In this document: one piece after another, positions 36,007 to 44,533 of the stretch | Numbering within the stretch: position 1 is the stretch's first letter | Layout: the number at the start of each line of letters is the position of its first letter | Source of the DNA: Polaribacter reichenbachii | GTDB taxonomy: Bacteria > Bacteroidota > Bacteroidia > Flavobacteriales > Flavobacteriaceae | NCBI RefSeq assembly: GCF_001975665.1 | Contig: NZ_CP019419.1 | Span: forward strand, 2,339,501-2,403,500 | DNA: 64,000 bases | Direction: 5' to 3' | Notes under the pieces: generated by a model | What the model saw: only the letters and a program-made list of their open reading frames with translations | The model's database searches: none | Told to the model about the DNA's origin: nothing | Translations under genes and position numbers: made by a program

Positions 36007-36155
36007 AATTAAGAATCAATTAATATTATGATATTCGTCATATTTAAAAAATTTTTAGTTTTTTATTTTTGATATTAAATATAAAGAATAATGTAATGTT
36101 ATTTTTGAAATTAAATTTTTAAAAATTTAATTTATTACAGTTATCCCCTGTTTTC

Positions 36156-36198
36156 AATACCTTAGGGAGAGGTTCTAATAATCTTCTCCCTGGGTATT
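36156..36198. terminator. Hairpin downstream of the symporter gene
   Basis: AATACC (36156-36161) pairs with GGTATT (36193-36198) and GGGAGA (36165-36170) with TCTCCC (36185-36190). A T-run follows only on the plus strand, yet the adjacent gene end (36208) is on the minus strand, so its terminator role there is uncertain. Confidence 0.45.
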
Positions 36199-36207
36199 TT
36201 TTAGTTA

Positions 36208-37110
36208 TCATTTATTTCTTCCCCAAAAAGTGGCAAGAGCCATTCCAGAAAACACATCCCAAATACCCCAGAAAGCGGCTAACAAAGCCATACCACCTAA
36301 ACCATCGAAAAAACCAAAAATTAACAATAATCCTAAACCACCATTCTGAATTCCAGTTTCCATAGAAATAGTTTTACAATCTTTATTATTTAATCCAAAA
36401 CTTTTTGAAGTATAAAAACCTAAGATAAATGCAAAAATATTATGAAAAATCACCAAAGCTAAAACGTGATGAATATGATTTACAAAAACATCTAAATTTT
36501 GTGAAAAAGCGATAAAAATCAAAGCAATAAAAACCAGCATAGATAATGGTTTTAACACCTTTTCAATTTTACCAGCCATTTCTGAATGGTAATGTTTTAT
36601 GAGCATTCCGCAAATTAAAGGGATTCCTAAAATTAAAGAAACGAGCTTTAATAAATCTACCCAATTGAGTTCTACAGTTTTTAAAATTTCGTTTGTAGGG
36701 CCATATAAACTACCCCAAAATTGCAAATTAAAAGGTGTCATAAAAATGCAAATAAGTGTTGCAAAAGCGGTTAAACTAACAGATAGCGCAGCATTTCCTC
36801 CAGCCATTTTACTAAAAAAGTTAGATACATTTCCACCTGGGCAAGCTGCAATCATCATCATTCCTAGAGCAAAACTTGGATGAGGTTTTATTAAAATAAT
36901 CCCTAAAAAAGTTAAGGCAGGTAATAATATAAATTGCGACAAAACACCTACGAAAACAATTTTCGGATTTTTAAATAAGCGTTTAAAATCATCTACAGAA
37001 ATTGCTAAAGCAACACCAAACATAATTATGGCAATTGCAATATTTAAAACCCACAATCCACTAGAATCGAAGTTTATTTTTATAGCATCTATGTCTATTT
37101 GATTTTGCAT
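36208..37110 (-). CDS. Bile acid:sodium symporter family transporter
   Basis: A 300-residue integral membrane protein with about nine hydrophobic segments, of the BASS/ASBT superfamily. Typical motifs are ACPGGNVSNFFSKMAGGNAALSVSLTAFAT (fourth helix crossover) and ETGIQNGGLGLLLIFGFF (ninth-helix crossover with the Na-binding Glu and Gln). Relatives carry bile acids, pantoate or 2-keto acids with sodium; the marine setting makes a small organic acid a likely cargo, but this is inference. The gene is alone on its transcript, preceded by two 7-bp tandem arrays and the DUF4159 gene. Confidence 0.9.
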   Translation of the reverse strand: MQNQIDIDAIKINFDSSGLWVLNIAIAIIMFGVALAISVDDFKRLFKNPKIVFVGVLSQFILLPALTFLGIILIKPHPSFALGMMMIAACPGGNVSNFFSKMAGGNAALSVSLTAFATLICIFMTPFNLQFWGSLYGPTNEILKTVELNWVDLLKLVSLILGIPLICGMLIKHYHSEMAGKIEKVLKPLSMLVFIALIFIAFSQNLDVFVNHIHHVLALVIFHNIFAFILGFYTSKSFGLNNKDCKTISMETGIQNGGLGLLLIFGFFDGLGGMALLAAFWGIWDVFSGMALATFWGRNK

Positions 37111-37130
37111 ATTCTTGTTTTATATTCTAG

Positions 37131-37186
37131 GTTCAGAGTTCAGAGTTCAGAGTTCAGAGTTCAGAGTTCAGAGTTCAAAGTTTAAA
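37131..37186. repeat. 7-bp tandem array, unit GTTCAGA
   Basis: Six perfect copies of GTTCAGA, then GTTCAAA and GTTTAAA, in the leader of the minus-strand symporter gene, 21 bp from its start codon. The decaying last units suggest an array that ages at one end. Confidence 0.9.
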
Positions 37187-37222
37187 GTTTTGGGTTTAAA
37201 GTTTAAAATGTTTTTCATTTTT

Positions 37223-37327
37223 GCTAACATCTAACATCTAACATCTAACATCTAACATCTAACATCTAACATCTAACATCTAACATCTAACATCTAACAT
37301 CTAACAGCTAACATCTAACAGCTAACA
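37223..37327. repeat. 7-bp tandem array, unit TCTAACA/GCTAACA
   Basis: Fifteen contiguous 7-bp units: twelve TCTAACA and three GCTAACA (at 37223, 37307, 37321). The next partial unit GCTA contains the stop codon (TAG on the minus strand) of the DUF4159 gene, so the array abuts the coding end directly. Confidence 0.92.
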
Positions 37328-37328
37328 G

Positions 37329-37970
37329 CTAATTCGTAAATGCGTATTCAATAATATTTGCACCCATTTTTAAAGCTTTTTCTCTAACTTCTTTTGGGTT
37401 GTTGTGTATAATTTGATCTTCCCAACCATCACTCAAATCGGTTTCATAATCGTAAAAAACAATTAATCTACCTTCGTAAAAAAGTCCAAAACCTTGTGCA
37501 TTTTTCTTATCGTGTTCATGAATTTTAGGAATTCCGTTAGGAAATTTAAAAGTCTGATTATAAATAGGATGATTACTAGGAATTTCTTTAAGCTCTAAGC
37601 TAGGAAAGACTTTTTTTAACTCTCTTCTTATAAATTTATCTAAACCATAATTATCTGAAATGTGTAAAAATCCCCCAGAAATTAAATAGTTTTTTAAGTT
37701 GGTCGCTTCGTTATCAGAAAAATAAACATTGCCATGGCCTGTTAAAAATAAAAGAGGATAATTGTAAATGTCTTCGCTATTAACAGCAACTGTCTGCGGA
37801 TTTTTAGAAATATTAGTTTTAATATTATGATTGGTGAATTCAACTAAATTCGGAATTGCAGTTGGATTTGCATACCAATCTCCACCACCGTTGTATTTTA
37901 AAATGGCAACATCTTGTGCGTTTAGCTGAAAAAAAATAGATAAAAATAGGAGCGTTATAAATTGCTTCAT
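37329..37970 (-). CDS. DUF4159-domain protein, exported
   Basis: 213 residues with a signal peptide (MKQFITLLFLSIFFQLNAQD). The body follows the DUF4159 pattern: ILKYNGGGDWYANPTAIPNLVEF, PLLFLTGHGNVYFSDNEATNLKNYLISGGFLHISDNYG and FRRELKKVFP-like FIRRELKKVFP, then FGLFYEGRLIVFYDYETDLSDGWED. The glutamine-amidotransferase-like fold seen in this family lacks a known reaction. It is probably periplasmic. The RsmE gene upstream begins about 40 bp away on the same strand. The stop codon overlaps the last unit of a 7-bp array. Confidence 0.88.
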   Translation of the reverse strand: MKQFITLLFLSIFFQLNAQDVAILKYNGGGDWYANPTAIPNLVEFTNHNIKTNISKNPQTVAVNSEDIYNYPLLFLTGHGNVYFSDNEATNLKNYLISGGFLHISDNYGLDKFIRRELKKVFPSLELKEIPSNHPIYNQTFKFPNGIPKIHEHDKKNAQGFGLFYEGRLIVFYDYETDLSDGWEDQIIHNNPKEVREKALKMGANIIEYAFTN

Positions 37971-38011
37971 AAATTTTAGAAAGAATTTATAGCAATATAG
38001 TAAAAATGATT

Positions 38012-38719
38012 TTACTGATTTATAAAAGATATAGTATTCACAGCAACTAAAGCAGCAGTTTCAGTTCTTAATCTGCTTTTGCCCAAAGAAATAGGAGTAT
38101 AATTTTTTTCTAATGCTTTTTTAATTTCATCCAAAGAAAAATCACCTTCGGGTCCAATTAAAATAGTGGTTTTTTCTGATGGTTTTACAACTGATTTCAA
38201 CAAATTTTTGTCTTGTTCCTCACAATGAGCTATATATGTTTCACCTTCTAAATCTTGATTTAAAAATTCATTAAATTTAATAGGTTTATTCAATTTAGGA
38301 ATCGTAAATTTTAAAGATTGTTTCATTGCAGACTGAATTATTTTCTCAAATCGTTCTAGTTTTACAACTCTACGTTCAGAATTATTACAAATGATTGGTG
38401 TAATTTCATCAATACCAATTTCTGTGGCTTTCTCTAAAAACCATTCAATTCTGTCGTTGTTTTTTGTAGGTGCAATGGCAATGTGTAAATAATAACCCCA
38501 AGGTTTTGGTTTTTCTTGATGCGCTATAATTTCTGCAATGCATTTTTTATCACTTGCTATTGTAATTTTAGCATCAAACAAAAAACCTTTTCCATTGGTA
38601 ATATGTAAAACATCATCTTGTTTTTTTCTTAAAACACGAACAATATGTCTGCTTTCAATTTTATCAAAAGTAATTGAAGAAGTAGAAGTATTAATATCAG
38701 AATTATAAAAAAGTTGCAT
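38012..38719 (-). CDS. rsmE: 16S rRNA (uracil(1498)-N(3))-methyltransferase
   Basis: A 235-residue SPOUT-fold methyltransferase methylating U1498 in the ribosomal decoding centre. The N-terminal PUA-like part (MQLFYNSDI, ESRHIVRVLRKKQDDVLHITNGKGFLFDAKI) precedes the SPOUT knot: LIGPEGDFSLDEIKKAL and SLGKSRLRTETAALVA, the S-adenosylmethionine-binding signature. The motif SERRVVKLERFEKIIQSAMKQSLK is the usual link. An upstream in-frame ATG at 38782 lies in repeat-like DNA (AGTTGCAA units), so the ATG at 38719 is used. The two neighbouring minus-strand genes are DUF4159 downstream and a GNAT-like gene upstream. Confidence 0.95.
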   Translation of the reverse strand: MQLFYNSDINTSTSSITFDKIESRHIVRVLRKKQDDVLHITNGKGFLFDAKITIASDKKCIAEIIAHQEKPKPWGYYLHIAIAPTKNNDRIEWFLEKATEIGIDEITPIICNNSERRVVKLERFEKIIQSAMKQSLKFTIPKLNKPIKFNEFLNQDLEGETYIAHCEEQDKNLLKSVVKPSEKTTILIGPEGDFSLDEIKKALEKNYTPISLGKSRLRTETAALVAVNTISFINQ

Positions 38720-38813
38720 TGGTAAAGGTTCAAAATTAAAATTAGTTGCAAAGTTGCAAAGTTGCAGATTTACAGAGTTCAAAGTTTTTAAGTTAGAGTA
38801 ATTTTTTATTTTT

Positions 38814-38946
38814 GCTAACTGCTAACTGCTAACTGCTAACTGCTAACTGCTAACTGCTAACTGCTAACTGCTAACTGCTAACTGCTAACTGCTAACTGCT
38901 AACTGCTAACTGCTAACTGCTAACTGCTAACTGCTAACTGCTAACT
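38814..38946. repeat. 7-bp tandem array, unit GCTAACT, 19 perfect copies
   Basis: 133 bp of GCTAACT repeated 19 times without a single mismatch. It begins near the RsmE side and ends 3 bp before the stop codon (38950) of the GNAT-like minus-strand gene. The perfect copies mean either recent expansion or active homogenisation. 19 x 7 bases is not a coding pattern in use here. Confidence 0.95.
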
Positions 38947-38949
38947 GCA

Positions 38950-40071
38950 CTACTGAATACTCTTTCTATACGTTCTTCTTCTTTTATGAGTTACCGGATT
39001 AAAATCTTCCCAAATTTTTCTGATGGATTCATTTTCTTCTAACTCAGGAGTTCTAATACAGTTTACAATGCCTCTTTTGGCAAAAGTTTTTGTGTATTGA
39101 TCAAAAATAATAGCAGTTACTCCTTTGTTTTGATAATCTGGATGTACGCCTATTAAATAAAAAGTAACATCTTTAGAGTGTCTTCTTGCTTTTAATAAAC
39201 GAAACATGCCTAAAGGAAATAATTTTCCTTTTGCTTTTTGTAATGCTTCTGAAAATGAAGGCATAACAATGGCAAAAGCGACAAGTTTATTACTTTCATC
39301 AACCACGAATTTTATATATTCAGGATTAATAAAAGTGATGTATTTTTTCTTAAAGTATTCTATTTGATCTTCTGATATAGGTACAAAAGTTGATAGTTTA
39401 GAGTAAGAAGCACTAAAAACTTCGAACATTTCATCTACAAAAGGTAGAATGTCTTTGGTTTTTGTAAAATCTAATGCCTTTAATTTAAAACGTCTTTTTA
39501 TAATGCTACTTACTCTATCAAAATAAACAGCATCTACATTTTTAAATTTAAACTTATTTTCTAAATATTCTTTTTCTTTTACGTAGCCTAATTGCTCTAA
39601 ATGATCTTTGTAATAAGGATGATTGTACCAGGTAATCATTGTGCCTTGATGATCGAAACCATCAATTAAAACTCCGGTTTTATCTAAATTATTAAAACCA
39701 ACAGGTCCTTCTATATATTCTAAATTATTTTTTTTACCAATTTCATTTATCTTATCTAAAAGAACTTTGGTAACTTCTATATCATCGATAACATCAAACC
39801 AACCAAAACGCATTTTTCTGATTTGCTGGTTATTTATTTCGTACCAATTGATAATAGCAACAACTCTACCTACAATTTTTCTACCTTTATAAGCAAGAAA
39901 AAATTGGGCATCAGCATTTTTAAATACAGGATTTTTTTTTGCATTAAAATTGGCAATTTCATCCTTAATAATAGGAGGAACCCAGTACTTGTTATTTTTA
40001 TATAATGAAAACGGAAATAAAACAAAACGTTTCATTTCTTTTTTAGTAATAGCTTGTTTTAAGGTAATCAT
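38950..40071 (-). CDS. GNAT-family acetyltransferase-like protein
   Basis: 373 residues with an acyl-CoA-binding-type segment near the end (VTFYLIGVHPDYQNKGVTAIIFDQYTKTF, equivalent to GNAT motif A with the QNKG turn) and a preceding strand pair (KFVVDESNKLVAFAIVMPS). The N-terminal half (FVLFPFSLYKNNKYWVPPIIKDE, NPVFKNADAQFFLAYKGRKIVGRVVAIIN) is the other half of a double-GNAT arrangement, as in YghO-like proteins. EYIEGPVGFNNLDKTGVLIDGF is conserved-looking. The substrate is unknown. Ends at an array of 19 GCTAACT repeats. The start is 30 bp from the end of the outer-membrane protein gene on the same strand. Confidence 0.75.
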   Translation of the reverse strand: MITLKQAITKKEMKRFVLFPFSLYKNNKYWVPPIIKDEIANFNAKKNPVFKNADAQFFLAYKGRKIVGRVVAIINWYEINNQQIRKMRFGWFDVIDDIEVTKVLLDKINEIGKKNNLEYIEGPVGFNNLDKTGVLIDGFDHQGTMITWYNHPYYKDHLEQLGYVKEKEYLENKFKFKNVDAVYFDRVSSIIKRRFKLKALDFTKTKDILPFVDEMFEVFSASYSKLSTFVPISEDQIEYFKKKYITFINPEYIKFVVDESNKLVAFAIVMPSFSEALQKAKGKLFPLGMFRLLKARRHSKDVTFYLIGVHPDYQNKGVTAIIFDQYTKTFAKRGIVNCIRTPELEENESIRKIWEDFNPVTHKRRRTYRKSIQ

Positions 40072-40086
40072 AATTATTATGGGGGT

Positions 40087-41103
40087 TTAATTTTTCCTTT
40101 TTCGGCTTCTTGTTCTTGTTGTTTTCTTCTTTTCTTTCTTGGTAAAAATACCAAAAATTCTACTAAAGAAGCCTTTTCGCTTTTTATTGTAATTAGAAAC
40201 TGGCGAATCTGTTATTTCTCTACCGTTTTCATCCAATTCAATATAAGCATCTTTATGCTTGTTAATTCTGTAAGAAACTCCAAAACCTGCATAAAAACCA
40301 GTAGATTTACCTTCAGATAAAAGTCTAATTGAAGAATTGATTTGTAAATCTTTACTGTACAAGTATGCCAACCCAAAACCTAAATTTATTTTATTTTGAT
40401 ATTCTTTAAACACAGTTTGGTTTTCTAAAAAAGAAGACCATCTGTCACTAAAATTATAAGTACCTGTTATGATGTATGATAATTCTGAAAATTCTGTACC
40501 TATTTGATCGTAAAAAATGTTGGTTATTATGTTAAATTTAGAACTTAAATTGTTTTGTAATAAAACACCTATTTTAGGTGATATACTTTCGTTCTTATAG
40601 AATTCGCTTACAAAATTGGTGTTTAAACCTGCATAAATAGCAACAGAAGGTATCAATCTTTTTTTATCAAATGCAAATCTTCTTTTCCAGCTTCTAACCT
40701 CTTTGCTTTTGTCTTCATATTCTTGTTGAAAAATTAAATATTTTGCGCCTACTGTAAATTTACTTAAACCTGTTGTATAGTAATGAGATGTAAAAATATT
40801 TTTAAATGCTATTTTATCTCTTTGATAACTAGCTTGTGCATTTATTTCTAATTTTTCTAAGAAAAAACTGGTTCTAAAAAGCATATCAAAACCTAAAGAT
40901 TGAGGTCTAGAAAATGTAGGTTGTATAGAAGTGTTTCTAAAAAAAATATTACTTTCAAATTGATAAACTCCAGTACCAACACTATAAGGGCTCTCAGAAA
41001 AACCAGGTTTATTAGAATTTATAACCTCTGTATATTGGCTATATATTGATGAAAAACACAATAGAAAGAAGAAAAGAAAGATTTTCAATTTAGGGTTTTT
41101 CAT
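40087..41103 (-). CDS. Outer-membrane transporter-like protein with a basic C-terminal tail
   Basis: 338 residues from the ATG at 41103 (a TTG six bases upstream is in frame). Signal peptide about 1-23 (FLFFFLLCFSSIYSQ), followed by NKPGFSESPYSVGTGVYQFES and repeated amphipathic strands with alternating aromatic residues, the pattern of the transporter/meta-pathway-type outer-membrane barrel family. The last 35 residues (NKKRKGFFSRIF, then KKEKKKTTRTRSRKRKN) are exceptionally rich in Lys and Arg, unlike a normal barrel end, which closes with a Phe. That tail may be periplasmic or exposed. The cargo is unknown. Confidence 0.7.
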   Translation of the reverse strand: MKNPKLKIFLFFFLLCFSSIYSQYTEVINSNKPGFSESPYSVGTGVYQFESNIFFRNTSIQPTFSRPQSLGFDMLFRTSFFLEKLEINAQASYQRDKIAFKNIFTSHYYTTGLSKFTVGAKYLIFQQEYEDKSKEVRSWKRRFAFDKKRLIPSVAIYAGLNTNFVSEFYKNESISPKIGVLLQNNLSSKFNIITNIFYDQIGTEFSELSYIITGTYNFSDRWSSFLENQTVFKEYQNKINLGFGLAYLYSKDLQINSSIRLLSEGKSTGFYAGFGVSYRINKHKDAYIELDENGREITDSPVSNYNKKRKGFFSRIFGIFTKKEKKKTTRTRSRKRKN

Positions 41104-41243
41104 CGCCAATAAACAATTTTAATTTAAATATTGAATTACTAAACAAACATAGAACAAAAATGCTGTTTTTAAAAGCATTGCATACTTTTTTAGCTTTGTA
41201 AAAGTTTTATAGTTTGTTAACGCTACAATTATTATCAAATTGT

Positions 41244-41251
41244 TATTTTTG
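41244..41251 (+). promoter_or_regulatory. -7 promoter box of the DUF4834-YfhO operon
   Basis: TATTTTTG matches TAnnTTTG fully and ends 25 bp before the DUF4834 start codon. A TTTG at 41213 is 27 bp upstream of it, longer than the usual 19-21 bp spacing, so the -33 element is unclear. Confidence 0.45.
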
Positions 41252-41276
41252 ATAGATTTTTTAATACAATTATCAT

Positions 41277-41537
41277 ATGGGTTTATTGAAAACTATATTT
41301 TTTATTTTAATTATTTACTACGCTCTTAAATTTTTAACAAAATTATTAGCGCCTTTTTTGATGAAAAGAGTGGCTGATACTATCCAAAAGAAAGCAGAAG
41401 AACAGTTTGGAGGGCAAGCACAACAACCAAAAAGTAATATAAAAGAAGGAGAAACTATTATAGATAAAGCACCTAGAAATACCACGCAAGGTAAAAACTC
41501 TGTAGGTGAGTATGTAGATTTTGAAGAAATAGAATAA
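41277..41537 (+). CDS. DUF4834 family small membrane protein
   Basis: 86 residues. One N-terminal membrane helix (TIFFILIIYYALKFLTKLLAP) is followed by a hydrophilic tail with QKKAEEQFGG and the conserved ending VGEYVDFEEIE, the mark of DUF4834. These proteins sit upstream of YfhO genes in flavobacteria and have no known function; the acidic ending may contact a partner. It is the first gene of the glycan cluster, 52 bp ahead of the YfhO gene. Confidence 0.88.
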   Translation: MGLLKTIFFILIIYYALKFLTKLLAPFLMKRVADTIQKKAEEQFGGQAQQPKSNIKEGETIIDKAPRNTTQGKNSVGEYVDFEEIE

Positions 41538-41589
41538 TTCTGCTTATAAAAATTACGTCAACAAAAAACTTAACTTTTAAATTAAGCCA

Positions 41590-44019
41590 TTGAAACTTAA
41601 AAAAATATTTCCATACGTAATTGCAGTTGCAATTTTTGTAATTGCTTCCGTAATTTACTTTCATCCTGTTTTAAAAGGACAAAAAATAGCCCAATCAGAT
41701 ATTACCCAATTTACGGGTATGGCTAAAGAAATTAAAGATTTTAGAGCCGATAAAAACACAGAACCTTATTGGACAGGAGCTTCTTTTAGCGGAATGCCAG
41801 CTTACCAAATAAGTGCATATTATCCTTACGATTTTGTAAGAACTTTAGACAGAACAATTCGTTTTTTACCAAGACCAGCAGATTATACCTTTCTATATTT
41901 TTTAAGTTTTTTTGTATTGATGATGGCCTTAAAAGTAGAATGGAGGTTGGCAATTTTAGGTGCGCTTTCCTTCGGATTTTCTACCTACCTAATCATCATT
42001 TTTGTGCCTGGACATAATGCGAAAGCACATGCAATTGCTTATATGCCTTTAGTTTTGGCGGGTATTTTGTGGGTTTTTCAAAAGAAATATGTTTTAGGTT
42101 TTATTGTTACAGGTTTGGCAATGGCTTTAGAAATTTACACAAACCACATACAAATGACTTATTATTTAGGTTTTTGTTTATTGATTTTAGGTATTGTTGA
42201 ACTTACAAATGCTATTAAAGAAAATAAAATTCCGAGATTTATAAAACAAGCTGCTGTAATTATTGCTGCAGTGGTTTTAGGGATTGGTGCAAATGCGCCT
42301 AGATTAATGGCAATGAAAGAGTATGCAGATTATAGTACCAGAGGTAAATCTGAATTAACCATAAACGCAGACGGATCAAAAAAAGAAGCTTCAAAAGGTT
42401 TGGATAAGTCCTATATTACAGAATATAGTTACGCCAAGTTAGAAACTTTCAATTTGTTTGTGCCACGTTTTATGGGTGGTGGAACTGTAGAAGAGTTAAG
42501 TAAAAACTCTAATTTTTATCAATTGATAGAAAAAAGAGCTGGTAAAAAAGTTGCAGATGATTATTCGAAACAAGTATTAACGTATTGGGGAGATCAAACT
42601 ATTATTGAAGCTCCGGCTTATATTGGTGCAGTGGTATTTTTCTTATTTTTCTTAGGGATTTTCTTAGTAAAAGGAAGATTAAAACAGTGGTTAGTGGCAG
42701 CAACTGTATTTTCTATTCTATTAAGTTGGGGTAGAAATTTTGAAGGTTTAACCAATTTTTTTATCGATTATGTGCCTCTATATAATAAGTTTAGGGCAGT
42801 TTCTTCGATACAAATTATAGCAGAATTGTGTGTGCCAATTTTAGGAATTTTGGCTTTAAAAGAATTCTTTTCATCAAAAAAATCTGATAAAAAGAAATTA
42901 AAAGCTTTAGAAAAAGCTGTTTTTACTTTTGGAGGTTTAATTATTTTCGGATTTATTTTAGCACATAGTTTTTCTACTTTCGAAGGAATAAGAGATGCGA
43001 ATTATAATGATTTACCTGGTTTAATTGATGCTGTTATTGCTGATAGAAAATCGATGTTATTAATGGATACTTTACGTTCTTTAATTTTGGTAATTTTAGC
43101 GGCAGGTGTTTTATGGTTTTTCTTAAAAAACAAATTAAAACAACAATTTGCAATTATTGGTTTATTGGTTTTTATCTTATTCGATTTAATCTCTGTAAAT
43201 AAAAAATACGTAAACGAATCTGATTTTAAACCGTCTCGAAGAGTTGAGCAGCCTTTTGTAAAATCGAATGCAGACAAACAAATATTAGAAGATAAAACAC
43301 ATTATAGAGTTGCTAATTTTGCTGCAAACCCAATGCAAGATGGAGCTACATCTTATTTTCATCAATCAATTGGTGGTTATCACGCAGCAAAAATGGGACG
43401 TTATAAAGAATTGTTCGATTTTCATATTGCAAAAAATAATATGCAAGTGTTAAATATGTTAAACACTAAATACTTTATTATTCCAGATAATGAAGGACAA
43501 AAACAAGCACAATTAAACCCTGATGCAAATGGAAATGCTTGGTTTATAGAAAATATAAAAGTTGTAAATTCTGCAAATGATGAAATAAAAGCTTTAGATT
43601 CTTTAAATACCAAAACATCAGTAGTTTTAGATAAAAGCAAATTATCAGAAAATATAAGTTTTGATATTCAAAAAGATTCAACGGCAACAATAGAATTACA
43701 GAATTATGATGTTACTACTTTAACATATCAATCAAAATCAGATAAAGAGCAATTTGCAGTATTTTCTGAAATCTATTATAAAGATGGTTGGAATGCTTAT
43801 ATAGATAATCAATTAACACCACATTTCAGAGTAAATTATGTGTTAAGAGGAATGAAAATTCCTGCTGGCGAACACAAAATCGTTTTTAAATTTGAACCAG
43901 AAGTAATTCAGAAAGGTAGTTTTATATCTTTAACTTCTTATGGATTATTGATTTTAGTAACTTTAGGATGGTTGTTTTATGATGAAAAAAAGAAGAAAAA
44001 AGTAGCTAAAAATGTATAA
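41590..44019 (+). CDS. YfhO-family polytopic membrane protein
   Basis: An 809-residue membrane protein with roughly a dozen hydrophobic segments and a terminal soluble part. The first helix (FPYVIAVAIFVIASVIYFHP) and QSDITQFTGMAKEIKDFR with TGASFSGMPAYQISAYYPYDFVRTLDR are family marks; late soluble motif YKDGWNAYIDNQLTPHFRVNYVLRGMKIPAGEHKIVFKFEPE resembles the YfhO end. GT-C-fold relatives in Firmicutes glycosylate lipoteichoic acid; here it likely modifies a surface glycan. Start is TTG 41590, the only candidate with the complete first helix. It overlaps the methyltransferase gene by 8 bp, so the cluster is one transcript. Confidence 0.85.
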   Translation: MKLKKIFPYVIAVAIFVIASVIYFHPVLKGQKIAQSDITQFTGMAKEIKDFRADKNTEPYWTGASFSGMPAYQISAYYPYDFVRTLDRTIRFLPRPADYTFLYFLSFFVLMMALKVEWRLAILGALSFGFSTYLIIIFVPGHNAKAHAIAYMPLVLAGILWVFQKKYVLGFIVTGLAMALEIYTNHIQMTYYLGFCLLILGIVELTNAIKENKIPRFIKQAAVIIAAVVLGIGANAPRLMAMKEYADYSTRGKSELTINADGSKKEASKGLDKSYITEYSYAKLETFNLFVPRFMGGGTVEELSKNSNFYQLIEKRAGKKVADDYSKQVLTYWGDQTIIEAPAYIGAVVFFLFFLGIFLVKGRLKQWLVAATVFSILLSWGRNFEGLTNFFIDYVPLYNKFRAVSSIQIIAELCVPILGILALKEFFSSKKSDKKKLKALEKAVFTFGGLIIFGFILAHSFSTFEGIRDANYNDLPGLIDAVIADRKSMLLMDTLRSLILVILAAGVLWFFLKNKLKQQFAIIGLLVFILFDLISVNKKYVNESDFKPSRRVEQPFVKSNADKQILEDKTHYRVANFAANPMQDGATSYFHQSIGGYHAAKMGRYKELFDFHIAKNNMQVLNMLNTKYFIIPDNEGQKQAQLNPDANGNAWFIENIKVVNSANDEIKALDSLNTKTSVVLDKSKLSENISFDIQKDSTATIELQNYDVTTLTYQSKSDKEQFAVFSEIYYKDGWNAYIDNQLTPHFRVNYVLRGMKIPAGEHKIVFKFEPEVIQKGSFISLTSYGLLILVTLGWLFYDEKKKKKVAKNV

Positions 44020-44530
44020 GAAACTCCCATCAAAAAGATACGAACACACTTTAGCTTTTTTGCAAAAAACAGTTCCTACACCAGCAACAATTTTAGATTT
44101 AGGTGTTCGTAATCCGTTTTCTGAAATTATGGAAGCCAATGGTTATACTGTAATTAATACAGAAGGTGAAGATTTAGATTTATTACCCGAAATTGTAAAA
44201 AAACATAAAGTGGATGCTGTTTCTGCTTTCGAAATTTTTGAACATTTAATTGCTCCTTTTAATGTGTTAAGAGAAATTGAAGCAACTAAATTAATAACTA
44301 CAATTCCTTTAAATCTTTGGTTTGCGAAAGCCTACAGAAGTAAAACTGATATGTGGGACAGACATTATCACGAATTTGAAGATTGGCAGTTTGATTGGTT
44401 ATTAGAAAAATCGGGCTGGGTAATTAAAGATAAAAAAAAGTGGACAAGCCCAATTAATAAAATTGGTTTTAGACCTATTTTAAGAAAATTTACGCCTAGA
44501 TATTATGCTGTTTTTGCAGAAAGAAAATAG
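44012..44530 (+). CDS. Small class I methyltransferase-like protein
   Basis: 172 residues. The nucleotide-binding strand ATILDLGVRNPFSEIMEANGY resembles motif I (with DLG) of SAM-dependent methyltransferases, followed by TEGEDLDLLPE and VDAVSAFEIFEHLIAPFNVL, a motif similar to the FEHL acceptor/H-motif of Rossmann enzymes. The C-terminal SPINKIGFRPILRKFTPRYYAVFAE is conserved-looking. It is short for a methyltransferase (usually above 200 residues), so it is tentative. It overlaps YfhO by 8 bp and is followed after 3 bp by a glycosyltransferase. Confidence 0.7.
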   Translation: MYKKLPSKRYEHTLAFLQKTVPTPATILDLGVRNPFSEIMEANGYTVINTEGEDLDLLPEIVKKHKVDAVSAFEIFEHLIAPFNVLREIEATKLITTIPLNLWFAKAYRSKTDMWDRHYHEFEDWQFDWLLEKSGWVIKDKKKWTSPINKIGFRPILRKFTPRYYAVFAERK

Positions 44531-44533
44531 TAT

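Noticed and set aside
37223..38946. 7-bp arrays as coding repeats or phase-variable coding switches
   Set aside because: Both arrays lie outside reading frames, beyond stop codons, so slippage cannot change a protein directly.
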